The notes: generated by a model from the sequence alone, not told the origin. A stretch of DNA of 63,094 nucleotides from Pegethrix bostrychoides GSE-TBD4-15B (GCA_019359155.1 JAHHHV010000010.1:1-63094), one strand, 5' to 3'; positions 53,375 through 62,586 are shown, counted from the first letter of the stretch. Numbers and translations are program-made.

Positions 53375-54373
53375 ATGACCTCATCTCGTCCGCCGATTCA
53401 AAGCGAAAGCGCCCTCGGACTCGTCTCGACCCGCAGCTTCCCGGCGATTATTGGCGTGGCTGACAACATGCTAAAAGCGGCTTCAGTGCGGCTGGTGGGC
53501 TACGAAAAAACTGGCAGCGGCTACTGTACCGCTGTGGTGCGCGGCGGCATTTCCGACGTGCGGTTGGCCATTGACGCAGGCGTCGACTTTGCCGAGCGGA
53601 TTGGTCAACTTGTCTCCAGCAGCGTGATTCCCAGGCCGCTCGCCAACCTGGAAGCCGTGCTGCCAATCAGCGATCGGCTGGCGCAAATAGCCGCAGAGCA
53701 GGGCTATAGCCGCCTCAGCAATCAGGCCGTAGGGCTGCTGGAGACGCGGGGCTTTCCGGCGATGGTGGGAGCCGCAGATGCCATGCTGAAGTCTGCCGAG
53801 GTGTATCTTTCTGGCTATGAGATCGTCGGCGACGGGCTTTGTACCGCCGTGATTCGAGGTCGGATTTCGGATGTGACAGTAGCGGTCGAAGCCGGAATGC
53901 ATGAGGCCGATCGAATTGGCGAGCTGCATTCCGTCATGGTGATTCCTCGCCCGCTCGAAGATCTCGAAGAAACCCTGCCCACCGCGAGCTGCTGGATCGA
54001 ACAGCCGATTGCTCTGCCAATCTCGATCAAAGAAACTCAAAAAGAGCTGGTGTCGCAAGCCGAGGCGCAGGCTCAATCGCAGGCCAAATCGCAGGCCATG
54101 CCCGACCTGCGGCAGCTGCCCGTCGCCGATCTAGAGCCAGTGCAGTTTCCCGAAGCGGCTCAGCCTGAACTGCTCCAGTTCGAGGTGCAGCCTGAAGTAG
54201 TTCGGACTGAAGTGGTTCGGACTGAAGTAGCCCAACCCGAAGTAGCTCAACCCGAAGTAGCTGAGTCTGAGGCGATTCAAACTGAAGTGATTCAGCCAGA
54301 GGTGTTAGACTCTCGCTCAGAGCCAATCATCCGAGCCAAGCCGTTTGTGCTGCCTGAAGAGAGCATTGACTAG
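53375..54373 (+). CDS. ccmO: Carboxysome tandem-BMC shell protein CcmO with long C-terminal extension
   Basis: 332 residues with two BMC domains in tandem (about 13-100: ALGLVSTRSFPAIIGVADNML, and about 118-205: AVGLLETRGFPAMVGAADAML, each read as block starts) separated by a short linker. Forms pseudohexameric shell tiles and is needed for shell closure in some strains. The C-terminal 120 residues are an acidic, Gln/Pro-rich extension made partly of a five-residue repeat EV(V/A/I)(R/Q)(T/P), which I do not recall from CcmO. ATG at 53375; a TTG at 53360 is possible. The position after ccmN matches the K-L-M-N-O order of Synechococcus elongatus. Confidence 0.93.
   Translation: MTSSRPPIQSESALGLVSTRSFPAIIGVADNMLKAASVRLVGYEKTGSGYCTAVVRGGISDVRLAIDAGVDFAERIGQLVSSSVIPRPLANLEAVLPISDRLAQIAAEQGYSRLSNQAVGLLETRGFPAMVGAADAMLKSAEVYLSGYEIVGDGLCTAVIRGRISDVTVAVEAGMHEADRIGELHSVMVIPRPLEDLEETLPTASCWIEQPIALPISIKETQKELVSQAEAQAQSQAKSQAMPDLRQLPVADLEPVQFPEAAQPELLQFEVQPEVVRTEVVRTEVAQPEVAQPEVAESEAIQTEVIQPEVLDSRSEPIIRAKPFVLPEESID
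54194..54298. repeat. 15-bp tandem repeat, 7 copies, coding (ccmO tail)
   Basis: Consensus GAAGTAG(C/T)(T/C)CRRMCY, beginning GAAGTAGTTCGGACT at 54194. The first two and the third and fourth units are almost identical pairwise, so the array grew by local duplication. Encodes EVVRT, EVVRT, EVAQP, EVAQP, EVAES, EAIQT, EVIQP. Confidence 0.95.
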
Positions 54374-54384
54374 GGCTGCTAACC

Positions 54385-54423
54385 TGCCCAGGTTGATTGC
54401 CCAGGTTGATTTGCCCAGGCTGA
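54385..54423. repeat. 13-bp tandem repeat, 3 copies
   Basis: TGCCCAGGTTGAT twice and TTGCCCAGGCTGA, between the ccmO stop and the clpB promoter. Confidence 0.95.
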
Positions 54424-54427
54424 AGCG

Positions 54428-54455
54428 TTGGCTGATGCAGCGGGATTGCTATACT
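54428..54455 (+). promoter_or_regulatory. Candidate sigma-70 promoter of clpB
   Basis: TTGGCT (54428-54433), 16-bp spacer, extended -10 TGCTATACT with TATACT at 54450-54455. It lies about 80 bp before the clpB start. Confidence 0.45.
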
Positions 54456-54534
54456 AAAATCGCCAAAGCGGCTCGCTATCCAGCAACAGTTCTCTTTATT
54501 TCACTGCTTATCTCACTGTTATTTCTATTTCACC

Positions 54535-57282
54535 ATGCAGCCCACCGACCCTAGCAAATTTACCGAGAAAGCCTGGGAGGCGATCGTCAAATCGCAAGAT
54601 GTCGCCCGCCAGCATCAGCATCAGCAGCTAGAGGTCGAGCATGTGATTTTGGCGCTTTTGGAGCAGGAAGGCGCAGCTCAAACCATTCTCACCAAAGCCG
54701 GGATTAGCCCCGCTAAGTTTAAGCAGCAGCTGGAAACGTTTGCTCAGCGTCAGACTCGCAGCGGTGCATCAGCTCAGCTCTATCTGGGGCAGGGGCTAGA
54801 TGTTTTGCTAGATCGAGCGGAAACAGCGCGTCAGTCTTTAAACGACGATTTCATTTCGGTCGAACACCTGCTGCTGGCGCTAGCTGAAGATGACCGCACC
54901 GGACGCCGGATTTTCCGAGGCTTTGAGGTTGATACACGCAAGCTAGAGGCAGCAGTGAAGGCCGTGCGGGGCAGTCAGCAAGTCAAAGACCAGAACCCTG
55001 AAACGGGCTACCAAGCGCTAGAGAAATATGGCCGCGACCTGACCGAAGCCGCCCGTCAAGGCAAGCTCGATCCAGTGATTGGCCGCGACGAAGAAATCCG
55101 CCGCGTGGTGCAGGTGCTCTCACGCCGGATGAAAAATAACCCGGTGCTGATTGGCGAACCGGGCGTGGGCAAAACTGCGATTGCCGAAGGTTTAGCGCAG
55201 CGGATTATCAACGGCGACGTGCCCGAATCGCTGAAAGAGCGTCGCCTGATCAGCCTGGATATGGGATCGCTGATTGCCGGGGCAAAATATCGAGGCGAGT
55301 TTGAAGATCGGCTGCGAGCCGTGCTGCGCGAAGTCACCAGCTCTGCCGGACAGGTCGTGCTGTTTATTGACGAGCTGCATACGGTGGTCGGAGCCGGAGC
55401 CTCTTCTGGCACAATGGATGCGGGCAACCTGCTCAAGCCGATGCTCTCACGCGGCGAACTGCGCTGCATTGGCGCCACGACAATCGACGAATATCGCAAA
55501 TATATTGAAAAAGATGCGGCTCTAGAGCGACGCTTCCAGCAGGTCTATGTTGATCAGCCGAACGTTGAGGACACCATTTCGATCTTGCGCGGACTCAAAG
55601 AGCGCTACGAGGTGCATCACAACGTCAAAATTGCCGACTCAGCGCTGGTCGCCGCCGCGACGCTTTCCGACCGCTACATCAGCGATCGATTTTTGCCGGA
55701 TAAGGCGATTGATCTAGTCGATGAAGCGGCGGCTCAACTGAAGATGGAAATTACCTCGAAGCCTGTCGAACTCGAAACCATCGACCGCCGCTTGATCCAG
55801 CTGGAGATGGAGAAGCTGTCGATTGAAGGTGAAGGCCAATCGGCGATTGCAATTCGCTCTTACCGCACCTCGCAGGAACGGCTAGAAAAAATTGCCCAGG
55901 AGATTGCCGAACTCCAGCAGGAGCAGGCTGCGCTCAGCTCCCAGTGGGAGTCCGAAAAAGCGTTGATTGACGAAATCAGCAGCCTGCGTCAAGAAGAAGA
56001 GCAGCTGCGCCGCCAGATTGACAAAGCCGAGCGCGACTATGACCTGAACACTGCCGCTCAGCTCAAATATGGCCGCTTAGAAGCTGTCCACCGCGAGCTA
56101 GAGGCCAAAGAAGCCAGTCTGGGCGAAATCCAGAAGCTGGGCAAAACGCTGCTGCGGGAGCAGGTGAGCGAAACCGACATTGCCGAAATTGTGGCCAAAT
56201 GGACGGGCATTCCCGTGAATCGGCTGATGGAATCCGAGCGCCAGAAGCTGCTCCAGCTCGAAAACTTTCTGCATCAGCGCGTGATTGGTCAGCAGGAGGC
56301 GGTCGAAGCGGTTTCTGCGGCGATTCGTCGCGCCCGCGCCGGGATGAAGGATCTGGGTCGCCCAATTGGTTCGTTCATGTTTCTGGGGCCGACGGGCGTG
56401 GGCAAAACTGAGCTAGCCCGCGCTCTGGCGCAAAGTCTATTTGACTCGGATGATGCGCTGGTGCGCCTGGATATGTCTGAGTATATGGAGAAGAACTCGG
56501 TGGCGCGACTGGTAGGCGCACCGCCGGGATATGTTGGATACGAAGAAGGCGGCCAGCTCTCTGAGGCAATTCGGCGGCATCCTTATTCGGTGCTGCTGCT
56601 AGACGAGGTGGAGAAAGCGCATCCTGACGTATTCAACATATTGCTGCAACTGCTCGACGATGGCCGCATTACCGATTCGCAGGGACGCACCGCCGACTGC
56701 CGTAATACCGTTGTGGTTATGACCAGTAATATTGGCAGCGAATATATTCTGGACGTGTCCGGTGATAATAACCAGTATGAAGAAATGCAGCGTCGAGTGA
56801 TGACGGCTTTGCGCGGCCATTTCCGACCAGAATTTCTGAATCGCGTTGACGATATTATTTTGTTCCATGCTCTCAGCCTCAAGGAACTGCGCCAGATTGT
56901 CGGGATTCAGCTTCAGCGGGTGCGGCGACTGCTGGTCGACCAAAAAATTGGCCTCGAACTCACGCCAGAAGCCCAAAACTATATTGCTGACGTGGGCTAC
57001 GACCCGGTCTACGGAGCGCGCCCGCTGAAGCGCGCCATCCAAAAGGAAGTCGAAAATCCGCTGGCTACCAAAATCTTAGAAAATGCCTTTAGTGAAGGCG
57101 ATATCGTGAAGATTGACCTCGTTGATCACAAGCTAACGTTTGAACGGCAGGCATCTGAGCCGCCTAGCGAGGCCGAAGCACCAGAGATGAACGGCCAAGT
57201 GGAGCCTGTATCTGAGCAAACAGCTGGGCAAACAGCTGAGCCAGCTTTAGCCCAGATTGATGAGCTGGTAGCCAACGAGTAA
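54535..57282 (+). CDS. clpB: ATP-dependent disaggregase ClpB
   Basis: 915-residue Hsp100 that works with DnaK to dissolve aggregates. N domain (about 5-145), NBD1 with GEPGVGKT and VLFIDELHT, a coiled-coil middle domain (about 405-525) and NBD2 with [23 protein letters not shown] and the sensor-2 GARPLKR. The middle domain identifies ClpB rather than ClpC. The C-terminus carries about 45 extra Glu/Pro/Ala/Gln residues beyond the usual end, of low complexity. It is separated from ccmO by its own promoter-like sequence, so co-transcription with the carboxysome genes is not implied. Confidence 0.96.
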   Translation: MQPTDPSKFTEKAWEAIVKSQDVARQHQHQQLEVEHVILALLEQEGAAQTILTKAGISPAKFKQQLETFAQRQTRSGASAQLYLGQGLDVLLDRAETARQSLNDDFISVEHLLLALAEDDRTGRRIFRGFEVDTRKLEAAVKAVRGSQQVKDQNPETGYQALEKYGRDLTEAARQGKLDPVIGRDEEIRRVVQVLSRRMKNNPVLIGEPGVGKTAIAEGLAQRIINGDVPESLKERRLISLDMGSLIAGAKYRGEFEDRLRAVLREVTSSAGQVVLFIDELHTVVGAGASSGTMDAGNLLKPMLSRGELRCIGATTIDEYRKYIEKDAALERRFQQVYVDQPNVEDTISILRGLKERYEVHHNVKIADSALVAAATLSDRYISDRFLPDKAIDLVDEAAAQLKMEITSKPVELETIDRRLIQLEMEKLSIEGEGQSAIAIRSYRTSQERLEKIAQEIAELQQEQAALSSQWESEKALIDEISSLRQEEEQLRRQIDKAERDYDLNTAAQLKYGRLEAVHRELEAKEASLGEIQKLGKTLLREQVSETDIAEIVAKWTGIPVNRLMESERQKLLQLENFLHQRVIGQQEAVEAVSAAIRRARAGMKDLGRPIGSFMFLGPTGVGKTELARALAQSLFDSDDALVRLDMSEYMEKNSVARLVGAPPGYVGYEEGGQLSEAIRRHPYSVLLLDEVEKAHPDVFNILLQLLDDGRITDSQGRTADCRNTVVVMTSNIGSEYILDVSGDNNQYEEMQRRVMTALRGHFRPEFLNRVDDIILFHALSLKELRQIVGIQLQRVRRLLVDQKIGLELTPEAQNYIADVGYDPVYGARPLKRAIQKEVENPLATKILENAFSEGDIVKIDLVDHKLTFERQASEPPSEAEAPEMNGQVEPVSEQTAGQTAEPALAQIDELVANE

Positions 57283-57355
57283 AATCTGCGTTCTGAATCG
57301 GCTTCTGAGTCGCCATTCTGAGTCGGGTTGTCAAGGCTCTGATTCAGGCAAGCAG

Positions 57356-57385
57356 CAGTGGGTTAAAGCGCAGTGGGTTAAAGCG
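57356..57385. repeat. 15-bp tandem repeat, 2 identical copies
   Basis: CAGTGGGTTAAAGCG at 57356-57370 and 57371-57385; the second copy contains the stop codon (minus strand) of the DUF2127 gene. Confidence 0.97.
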
Positions 57386-57878
57386 TTGACTCGCCCAACG
57401 TTTCTGCCTGTCCTGACGCTCTCAGCTTGACAGCTCGCAGCCAGTGGCTCAGCAGTACGCTAAACACAATCAAATTTCCGATAAACAGGGCTAGCTTGGG
57501 GAGCGAAGCCTCATGGATCACCTCGTAGGTTTCAAACGGAATCAGCAAGCCGACTAAGCCCACAAACATCGGATCAGCCCAAAGCTTGCCCAGCCACAGC
57601 CCAACTGCCGCCGTGCCCAGCAGCATTCCATAAAAGCCGGACGCGACTGCCACCAGCTTCAGCGTAGGTACGCCCAGATGCACAATCTTCTCCAGCATCC
57701 AGTCCACTAGCGCAAATTCGGCGGTTAGCGCATCCTGCTCAGCCCAGATGGTCAGCAGGCTATAGTTCCGCCAGCTGAGGATTGAACCAACCGCGATCAA
57801 AAGCAGCAGGAAGGCAAAGGCTCCTTTTTGCAGAGCAATTATCCGAATCAGCAGGGGGGGATGAGCAGGCAAAGACAT
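57378..57878 (-). CDS. DUF2127 domain-containing membrane protein
   Basis: 166 residues with four membrane helices, opening PLLIRIIALQKGAFAFLLLL and containing LGVPTLKLVAVASGFYGMLLGTAAVGLWLGKLW (two blocks) and PFETYEVIHE, all typical of DUF2127. Function unknown. Convergent with clpB. Confidence 0.86.
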   Translation of the reverse strand: MSLPAHPPLLIRIIALQKGAFAFLLLLIAVGSILSWRNYSLLTIWAEQDALTAEFALVDWMLEKIVHLGVPTLKLVAVASGFYGMLLGTAAVGLWLGKLWADPMFVGLVGLLIPFETYEVIHEASLPKLALFIGNLIVFSVLLSHWLRAVKLRASGQAETLGESTL

Positions 57879-57992
57879 AGAACTTTACATGAATCGGTCA
57901 CTTTACATTATGCGCTATATCTTTGCGGCTCTGTAGAGCGGTTCTGTATATTCCTGATATTCCTGCGTTTTTCGGGGCGGCGGCAGCTCAGA

Positions 57993-59081
57993 TTAGCAGA
58001 TTAGCTCTTGCTGAATCACCAAACCGCGCTGCTGACTCGCCTGCTCAAACAGCTGAGTGGGCAAGGCCTGCTCCACGCTCCAAACTCCGGGATGTCGCAG
58101 CTCACCAGAGAGCAAAAATTGAGCAATGCCGCCTGTGCCTGCCGCTGCTGCCGTTGCCGTATGCGAGTGGCTAAAGCCCAGCCGATAACAGCCCTGCCGC
58201 TGCTGCCGCACCCCACAAACCGTCGCCTGCATTGCTACACCGATTCCAGTCAGCCGATCGCTGACGCGCGTCATGGCATGGCTCACCTGCGCCAAGAATT
58301 CGATCATCTGAGATTGGTGAATCAGCCGAGTTGGAAACCAGTGAGCCGCCATCCAGGTGAGGCGGTTATAGAAGTCAGGGTGCGAGCCAAATTTAGTGAT
58401 CACGGTTTGGGCGGGAAACGCCTCGGCGAGCGTATAAGCTTCCGGCATGTCGAACCAATAGACAGCCGAGCGACCATAGGTTGGCAGATCAATCAGCTCA
58501 CGATCGCTGTAAGGCTGTACCGACTGCCATTTACCATTGATCCAGGCTAAGAACGGCTGCTGCAATCCCAAAAACGTGGTTCGCATGACGGTTACGCCCG
58601 ATCCGCCCGATCCGCTGACCACATAGCTCAAGTGAATGTTCTCTGTTTTGTCCAATTGCTCAACGGCTTTACGCACCAAGCTATTGGAAATACCTGGAAA
58701 GACTCCTGTGTTTACGATCGCGGTTACGTCCGCAATCTCGGCCTGCTCTCGAAGCTGCAATGCTTTTTGGGTAAAACTGCGATCATCACTGACATCTAGA
58801 TAGTTCACACCTTGCTGAATGCAGTGTTGCAATACCGAGGTGTCCCGGTAGCGAAACGGCCCTGCACAGTGGATCACTAAGTTGCTGTCTGCTATGGCCT
58901 GAACCAAAGCAGCCTGATCTGCCAAATCGAGCACCCGATAGCGAATCCGCGAGTCCCCTAACATCACTTTACGCAGACTGCGACCCGTCAAAACCAGATC
59001 TGCGTCCGTGTAAGCTAGCAGGTCAGCCGCCAGACTTTGACCGATCCTGCCCTGTCCACCCAGGATTAAGACTTGTGGCAA
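57993..59081 (-). CDS. Saccharopine-dehydrogenase-like NAD(P)-binding protein
   Basis: 362 residues. Rossmann start VLILGGQGRIGQSLAADLL, then VIHCAGPF and the conserved GVNYLDVSDD block of the Sacchrp_dh_NADP family, followed by VNTGVFPGISNSLVRK. The C-terminal half is not the lysine-pathway domain, so the true reaction is unknown; cyanobacterial members are often next to carotenoid or lipid genes, and crtO is adjacent here on the same strand, 69 bp upstream. The start is TTG at 59081, chosen because AGGAGGT lies 4 bp upstream and the Rossmann motif begins at residue 4. Confidence 0.85.
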   Translation of the reverse strand: MPQVLILGGQGRIGQSLAADLLAYTDADLVLTGRSLRKVMLGDSRIRYRVLDLADQAALVQAIADSNLVIHCAGPFRYRDTSVLQHCIQQGVNYLDVSDDRSFTQKALQLREQAEIADVTAIVNTGVFPGISNSLVRKAVEQLDKTENIHLSYVVSGSGGSGVTVMRTTFLGLQQPFLAWINGKWQSVQPYSDRELIDLPTYGRSAVYWFDMPEAYTLAEAFPAQTVITKFGSHPDFYNRLTWMAAHWFPTRLIHQSQMIEFLAQVSHAMTRVSDRLTGIGVAMQATVCGVRQQRQGCYRLGFSHSHTATAAAAGTGGIAQFLLSGELRHPGVWSVEQALPTQLFEQASQQRGLVIQQELIC

Positions 59082-59150
59082 ACTGACCTCCTGTCTCCCG
59101 CTCTTTTAACCTGCTAATTGCTCTGCTGATCTGCTGCTCTAGCTTCTACC

Positions 59151-60842
59151 CTAAACGCTCTTGTTGAACAACGTTCCTACCGTTGAGCGAACCGAGTTGC
59201 CCATGTCTTTGAGCGTCTGAGCCATAGGCTGCTGCTGCTGCAGAAACACTCGCGCACAGTTGCGTCCCGGCATCCCGGAAATTGAGCCGCCCGGATGTGT
59301 CCCGGCTCCGGTGAGGTACAGTCCTTCAATTGGCGTTTTGTAATTAGCAATTTCGGGCAGAGGTCGGAAGAAGACCATCTGTTCTAGGGTCATGTCTATG
59401 TGGTAATAGTTACCTTTGTATGCCCCCAGGCGTTCACCTAACTCTGCCGGACTCTCTACCTGACGCGCAATAATCGACTGCTTCAGGTTCGGCGCATATT
59501 CAGCCAGCTTGTCAATAACGCGATCGGCCACCTTGTTTTTCAAGTCATCCGTCCAGCCTGTACCTTTTAAGCCTTCCTGCGTATTCTCGATTTGGTAAGG
59601 CGCAAAGAACTCAATCCAGAGCGTGTGCTGTCCCGGAGGTGCCATTGAGGGGTCAAGCATCGTTGGCACAACTGCGTAGAACGAAGGGTCAGCATCAGGA
59701 ATCCGGCCAATGCTGGGGTCACTATGGGCAATTTCGACCTGTTTCACGGAGTCGGCAATCAGCACGGAGCCAATCAAATAGTCATCTTGATGTTGGTGAT
59801 GCGTGAAGTTAGGCGCTTCTGAAAGCGCGCAGTCGATCTTGAGAATAGTTTCGTTATTATTCACGATCCGACGCTCTAGACGCTCGCGCAGATGTTCGTC
59901 GGCATCATCTAGCTCGGCACTATCCACCATTTGTAAAAATAGCCGCTTGGCATCAATGTTCGAAATCACGCCCTTGGTCGCCCGATATTCCATGCCGCCT
60001 GCCACCCGTACACCGACAGCTTTACCCTCGTCGATCAGGATTTTCTCAACTGATTGATCAACAATGACCTGTCCGCCCAAGCTCTTGACCAGATTCAGCA
60101 GCGCTTGGGTCAAAGCTCCTGTGCCGCCTCTAGGACGAGCCATGCCGGGGTGGTGCCGCATCGCCATCATAATCGCGCCAATCGCCAGATTCTTTTGGCT
60201 GGGCGGCACACCCATTTCAGAAGCCAAGCGAGCCAGCGGCGCTTTCAAAAACTCAGAGTCGAAGTATTCATTGAGCATATCTTCGGCGCTCGTCAGCAGC
60301 GTCCGGATTAGATCCAGCGTCTTGTTGGGCGCACCTACTACCGAAAGCAGATCTTTGAGCTGAGGCAGATCGTAGTTGCCGATAATATCAATAACTGATT
60401 TGGGCGGCGCGTTGAATACAGGCACAATTCCCTTTAAAAGCCGCTGCCAGAAGTCAATAAACTCAGCGTACTTTTGGGCATCTCGCGGGCTGTAGCGGGC
60501 AATCTCGGCGCAGGTTTTCTCAATGGACTTGTGCGCTAGAAAATACTTGCCGTCTGGATGCGGGCAGAAGACAACTGGATCACAAAACATATAGTCCAAG
60601 CCGTATTTATCAAGTTCTAACTCTTTAACGACCGGGCCTAGATGAATAAACTCGTGATCAATCGCGCAGCGGTTAAAATGGAAGCCAGGAGCCTCGTTGG
60701 GCATCAGCTCTTCAGTTGTTGCACCGCCACCCGGAACTGAACGCTTCTCTAGCAGCGTGACGCTATAGCCTGCTTTCAATAGATAGGCAGCGCAGGTTAG
60801 TCCATTGTGCCCTGCACCAATCATGACAACATCAGATTGCAT
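59151..60842 (-). CDS. crtO: CrtO-type beta-carotene ketolase
   Basis: 563 residues of the phytoene-desaturase-like FAD family. The dinucleotide-binding motif VVMIGAGHNGLTCAAYLLKAG is at the N-terminus (read as GAGHNGL-x4-YL), then EKRSVPGGGA. PRGGTGALTQALLN is central, and the C-terminal GLYLTGAGTHPGGSISGMPG contains the second FAD motif. CrtO introduces the 4-keto group that makes echinenone, used by the orange carotenoid protein and in membranes. It may be co-transcribed with the saccharopine-dehydrogenase-like gene downstream. Confidence 0.93.
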   Translation of the reverse strand: MQSDVVMIGAGHNGLTCAAYLLKAGYSVTLLEKRSVPGGGATTEELMPNEAPGFHFNRCAIDHEFIHLGPVVKELELDKYGLDYMFCDPVVFCPHPDGKYFLAHKSIEKTCAEIARYSPRDAQKYAEFIDFWQRLLKGIVPVFNAPPKSVIDIIGNYDLPQLKDLLSVVGAPNKTLDLIRTLLTSAEDMLNEYFDSEFLKAPLARLASEMGVPPSQKNLAIGAIMMAMRHHPGMARPRGGTGALTQALLNLVKSLGGQVIVDQSVEKILIDEGKAVGVRVAGGMEYRATKGVISNIDAKRLFLQMVDSAELDDADEHLRERLERRIVNNNETILKIDCALSEAPNFTHHQHQDDYLIGSVLIADSVKQVEIAHSDPSIGRIPDADPSFYAVVPTMLDPSMAPPGQHTLWIEFFAPYQIENTQEGLKGTGWTDDLKNKVADRVIDKLAEYAPNLKQSIIARQVESPAELGERLGAYKGNYYHIDMTLEQMVFFRPLPEIANYKTPIEGLYLTGAGTHPGGSISGMPGRNCARVFLQQQQPMAQTLKDMGNSVRSTVGTLFNKSV

Positions 60843-60992
60843 CGCTGACTCCGATCATAAAGCTAGTTAAAGAGCAATTTAGAAAAGCAATAGCTAGCAG
60901 ATGGATACATGGTCCGGAATGGCGTTGCTCCAATCTGCTAGCCCAAGAATTGTCCCGCCATCGATTCTGGCATCCTATCGTTGAACCGACCT

Positions 60993-61018
60993 AGATGGAA
61001 TCCAAAGATGGAATCCAA
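60993..61018. repeat. 13-bp tandem repeat, 2 identical copies
   Basis: AGATGGAATCCAA at 60993-61005 and 61006-61018, directly after the stop of the Hlip gene (minus strand). Confidence 0.97.
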
Positions 61019-61022
61019 AGAT

Positions 61023-61238
61023 CTAGCGGACGGTGTAGGGCAGCAGGTGCAATAAATCGCGCACAACACTATAGCCAGCAATATCCCACAACAGATAGGC
61101 CAAGAAGCCAATCATCGCTAAACGACCGTTCCACAGCTCAGCTTGAGGAGTAAAGCCAAAGGTAAAGGCATTGCGGTCTTGGCCGTTGAATGCAGGCGTG
61201 ACGGGTGTCATTGGCTTATTCGGGTTCTTCGTTTCCAT
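61023..61238 (-). CDS. High-light-inducible protein (Hlip/Scp)
   Basis: 71 residues with one membrane helix and the chlorophyll-binding motif of the LHC family, ELWNGRLAMIGFLAYLLWD (Glu, Asn, Arg as ligands). Hlips bind chlorophyll and beta-carotene and quench excess energy during photosystem II repair and chlorophyll synthesis. The position near crtO suggests a shared role in light stress. Strand and orientation are the same as crtO. Confidence 0.95.
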   Translation of the reverse strand: METKNPNKPMTPVTPAFNGQDRNAFTFGFTPQAELWNGRLAMIGFLAYLLWDIAGYSVVRDLLHLLPYTVR

Positions 61239-61260
61239 GATTGATTGCGCTCCCAGAAAA

Positions 61261-61278
61261 TGTAACAGACTGTTTACA
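61261..61278 (-). promoter_or_regulatory. TGTAAAC/GTTACA element upstream of the Hlip gene
   Basis: On the minus strand TGTAAACAGTCTGTTACA, 22 bp before the start. GTTACATT matches one half of the HLR1 site bound by RpaB, which controls hli genes. The second half is inverted rather than direct, so the assignment is weak. Confidence 0.3.
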
Positions 61279-61477
61279 CTTCACACCCTAAGGCCAGCCG
61301 CCCGGTCTTCACTCTGCCCAAAGGCAGAACTCCAAGCCAGAATTGCTCTGTACGTTGTTCAGCTGGTCTAAATTCCTAAATCATCCCGACGAGAGATGAG
61401 CTAATGCATGAAGTTACGTCAAGTTGATAGCAGACCTCCCGAATCCTACGCAACATTCGCAACATTGGAGAACAACT

Positions 61478-62512
61478 ATGGTAACAACTCTTGACGACAC
61501 AAAGCGGGCTGCGATTGCTTCTAAACTGGCCGATATGAAAGCAGTGCAGTCGCTGCTAATTTCGAGTGAGCAAGCGCTGATGACAGTCTGTAATGATGCG
61601 GATGTTCGTGAGCGCCTCAATAATATGCTCAACGACGATCAGAAAAATATGGGCATCCTCGAAACTGTGATTGTGCAGTATGGTGTGCAAGGCGAACCTA
61701 AGCAGACCACTCAAGAGATGACCAAAATGGTGCAAAAGCTGATGGAAGGCTCTGAGCTATCGCCCTACGAAAAATTCGCTCAGTTTGAGTTGCTCAAGCA
61801 TGGCCAAACCATGAGCGGTCTGTTGGTTCACAAGGCGGCACAGGTTGTTGGTGCAGATATTGAAGCAGCGATTACGCCCCTGAATACCGTCAACTTTGAG
61901 AATCGGGCGCATCAAGAGCAGCTCAAGGGCATTTTAGAGGTGCTGGGCGTGCGCGAACTCACTGGCCAAGAGGCAGATCAAAGCATCTGGGCGCGAGTGC
62001 AGGATGCAATGGCTGCTGTGACTGGCGTGGCAGGCAGCGTCATCAGCCGCACGGACGACGAGATGAATATTCAGGATGTGATCCGTATGGATCACCAGAA
62101 AGTGAATTTGCTATTCGGGCAGATTGCTGCCACTGACAATGCCACTAAGCTGCAAGAGTATTTCGGCCAGCTCTATAAAGATCTGACCGTTCACGCTCAG
62201 GCTGAAGAGCAGGTCGTCTATCCGGCAGTGCGGGGATTTTATGGCGACAGGGATACGCAAGAGCTGTATGACGAGCAAGCTGAGATGAAAGTCATGCTGG
62301 ATCATATCAAATCGCTCAGCCCAACCTCGCCTGAATTCAAGCAGCAGATCGATCGCCTCAAAGATGTGGTGATGGATCATGTGCGCCAAGAAGAGAGCAC
62401 GATGTTTGCCGCGATTCGCAACAATTGCAGCGACGAACAGAAAAAGCAGCTGGCAACCCAGTTTAAGTCTGCCAAGGCTCAGCTTCAGAATCAGCTCGCC
62501 ACTGCTCAATAG
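61478..62512 (+). CDS. Hemerythrin-domain protein, cyanobacterial two-domain type
   Basis: 344 residues. The N-terminal half (about 1-170) is helical and resembles ferritin-like bundles, with SELSPYEKFAQFELLKHGQ. The C-terminal half is a hemerythrin HHE domain: DVIRMDHQKVNLLFGQI, HAQAEEQVVYPAV and HVRQEESTMFAAI supply His and Glu for a di-iron site that binds oxygen or nitric oxide. I use the ATG at 61478 (MVTTLDDTKRA), preceded by GGAG. It ends at a strong hairpin. Confidence 0.88.
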   Translation: MVTTLDDTKRAAIASKLADMKAVQSLLISSEQALMTVCNDADVRERLNNMLNDDQKNMGILETVIVQYGVQGEPKQTTQEMTKMVQKLMEGSELSPYEKFAQFELLKHGQTMSGLLVHKAAQVVGADIEAAITPLNTVNFENRAHQEQLKGILEVLGVRELTGQEADQSIWARVQDAMAAVTGVAGSVISRTDDEMNIQDVIRMDHQKVNLLFGQIAATDNATKLQEYFGQLYKDLTVHAQAEEQVVYPAVRGFYGDRDTQELYDEQAEMKVMLDHIKSLSPTSPEFKQQIDRLKDVVMDHVRQEESTMFAAIRNNCSDEQKKQLATQFKSAKAQLQNQLATAQ

Positions 62513-62551
62513 TTGGGTCTGCATCTAGTTAGTATCTAGATGCGTAAACAA

Positions 62552-62586
62552 GCAAAGGGTCAGCGCATTATCGGCTGACCCTTTGC
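62552..62586. terminator. Shared hairpin terminator between the hemerythrin and ABC genes
   Basis: GCAAAGGGTCAGC (62552-62564) pairs with GCTGACCCTTTGC (62574-62586), a perfect 13-bp stem with a 9-nt loop. No long T run on either side. A second hairpin, GCATCTAG-N7-CTAGATGC (62521-62543), lies directly before it. Confidence 0.7.

Noticed and set aside
54194-54298. Seven regularly spaced repeats as a possible CRISPR array
   Set aside because: Units are contiguous 15-bp coding repeats without spacers, in frame with ccmO.
61261-61278. Full HLR1 (RpaB) site
   Set aside because: HLR1 is a direct repeat; here one half matches and the other is inverted, so I keep it only as a weak candidate.
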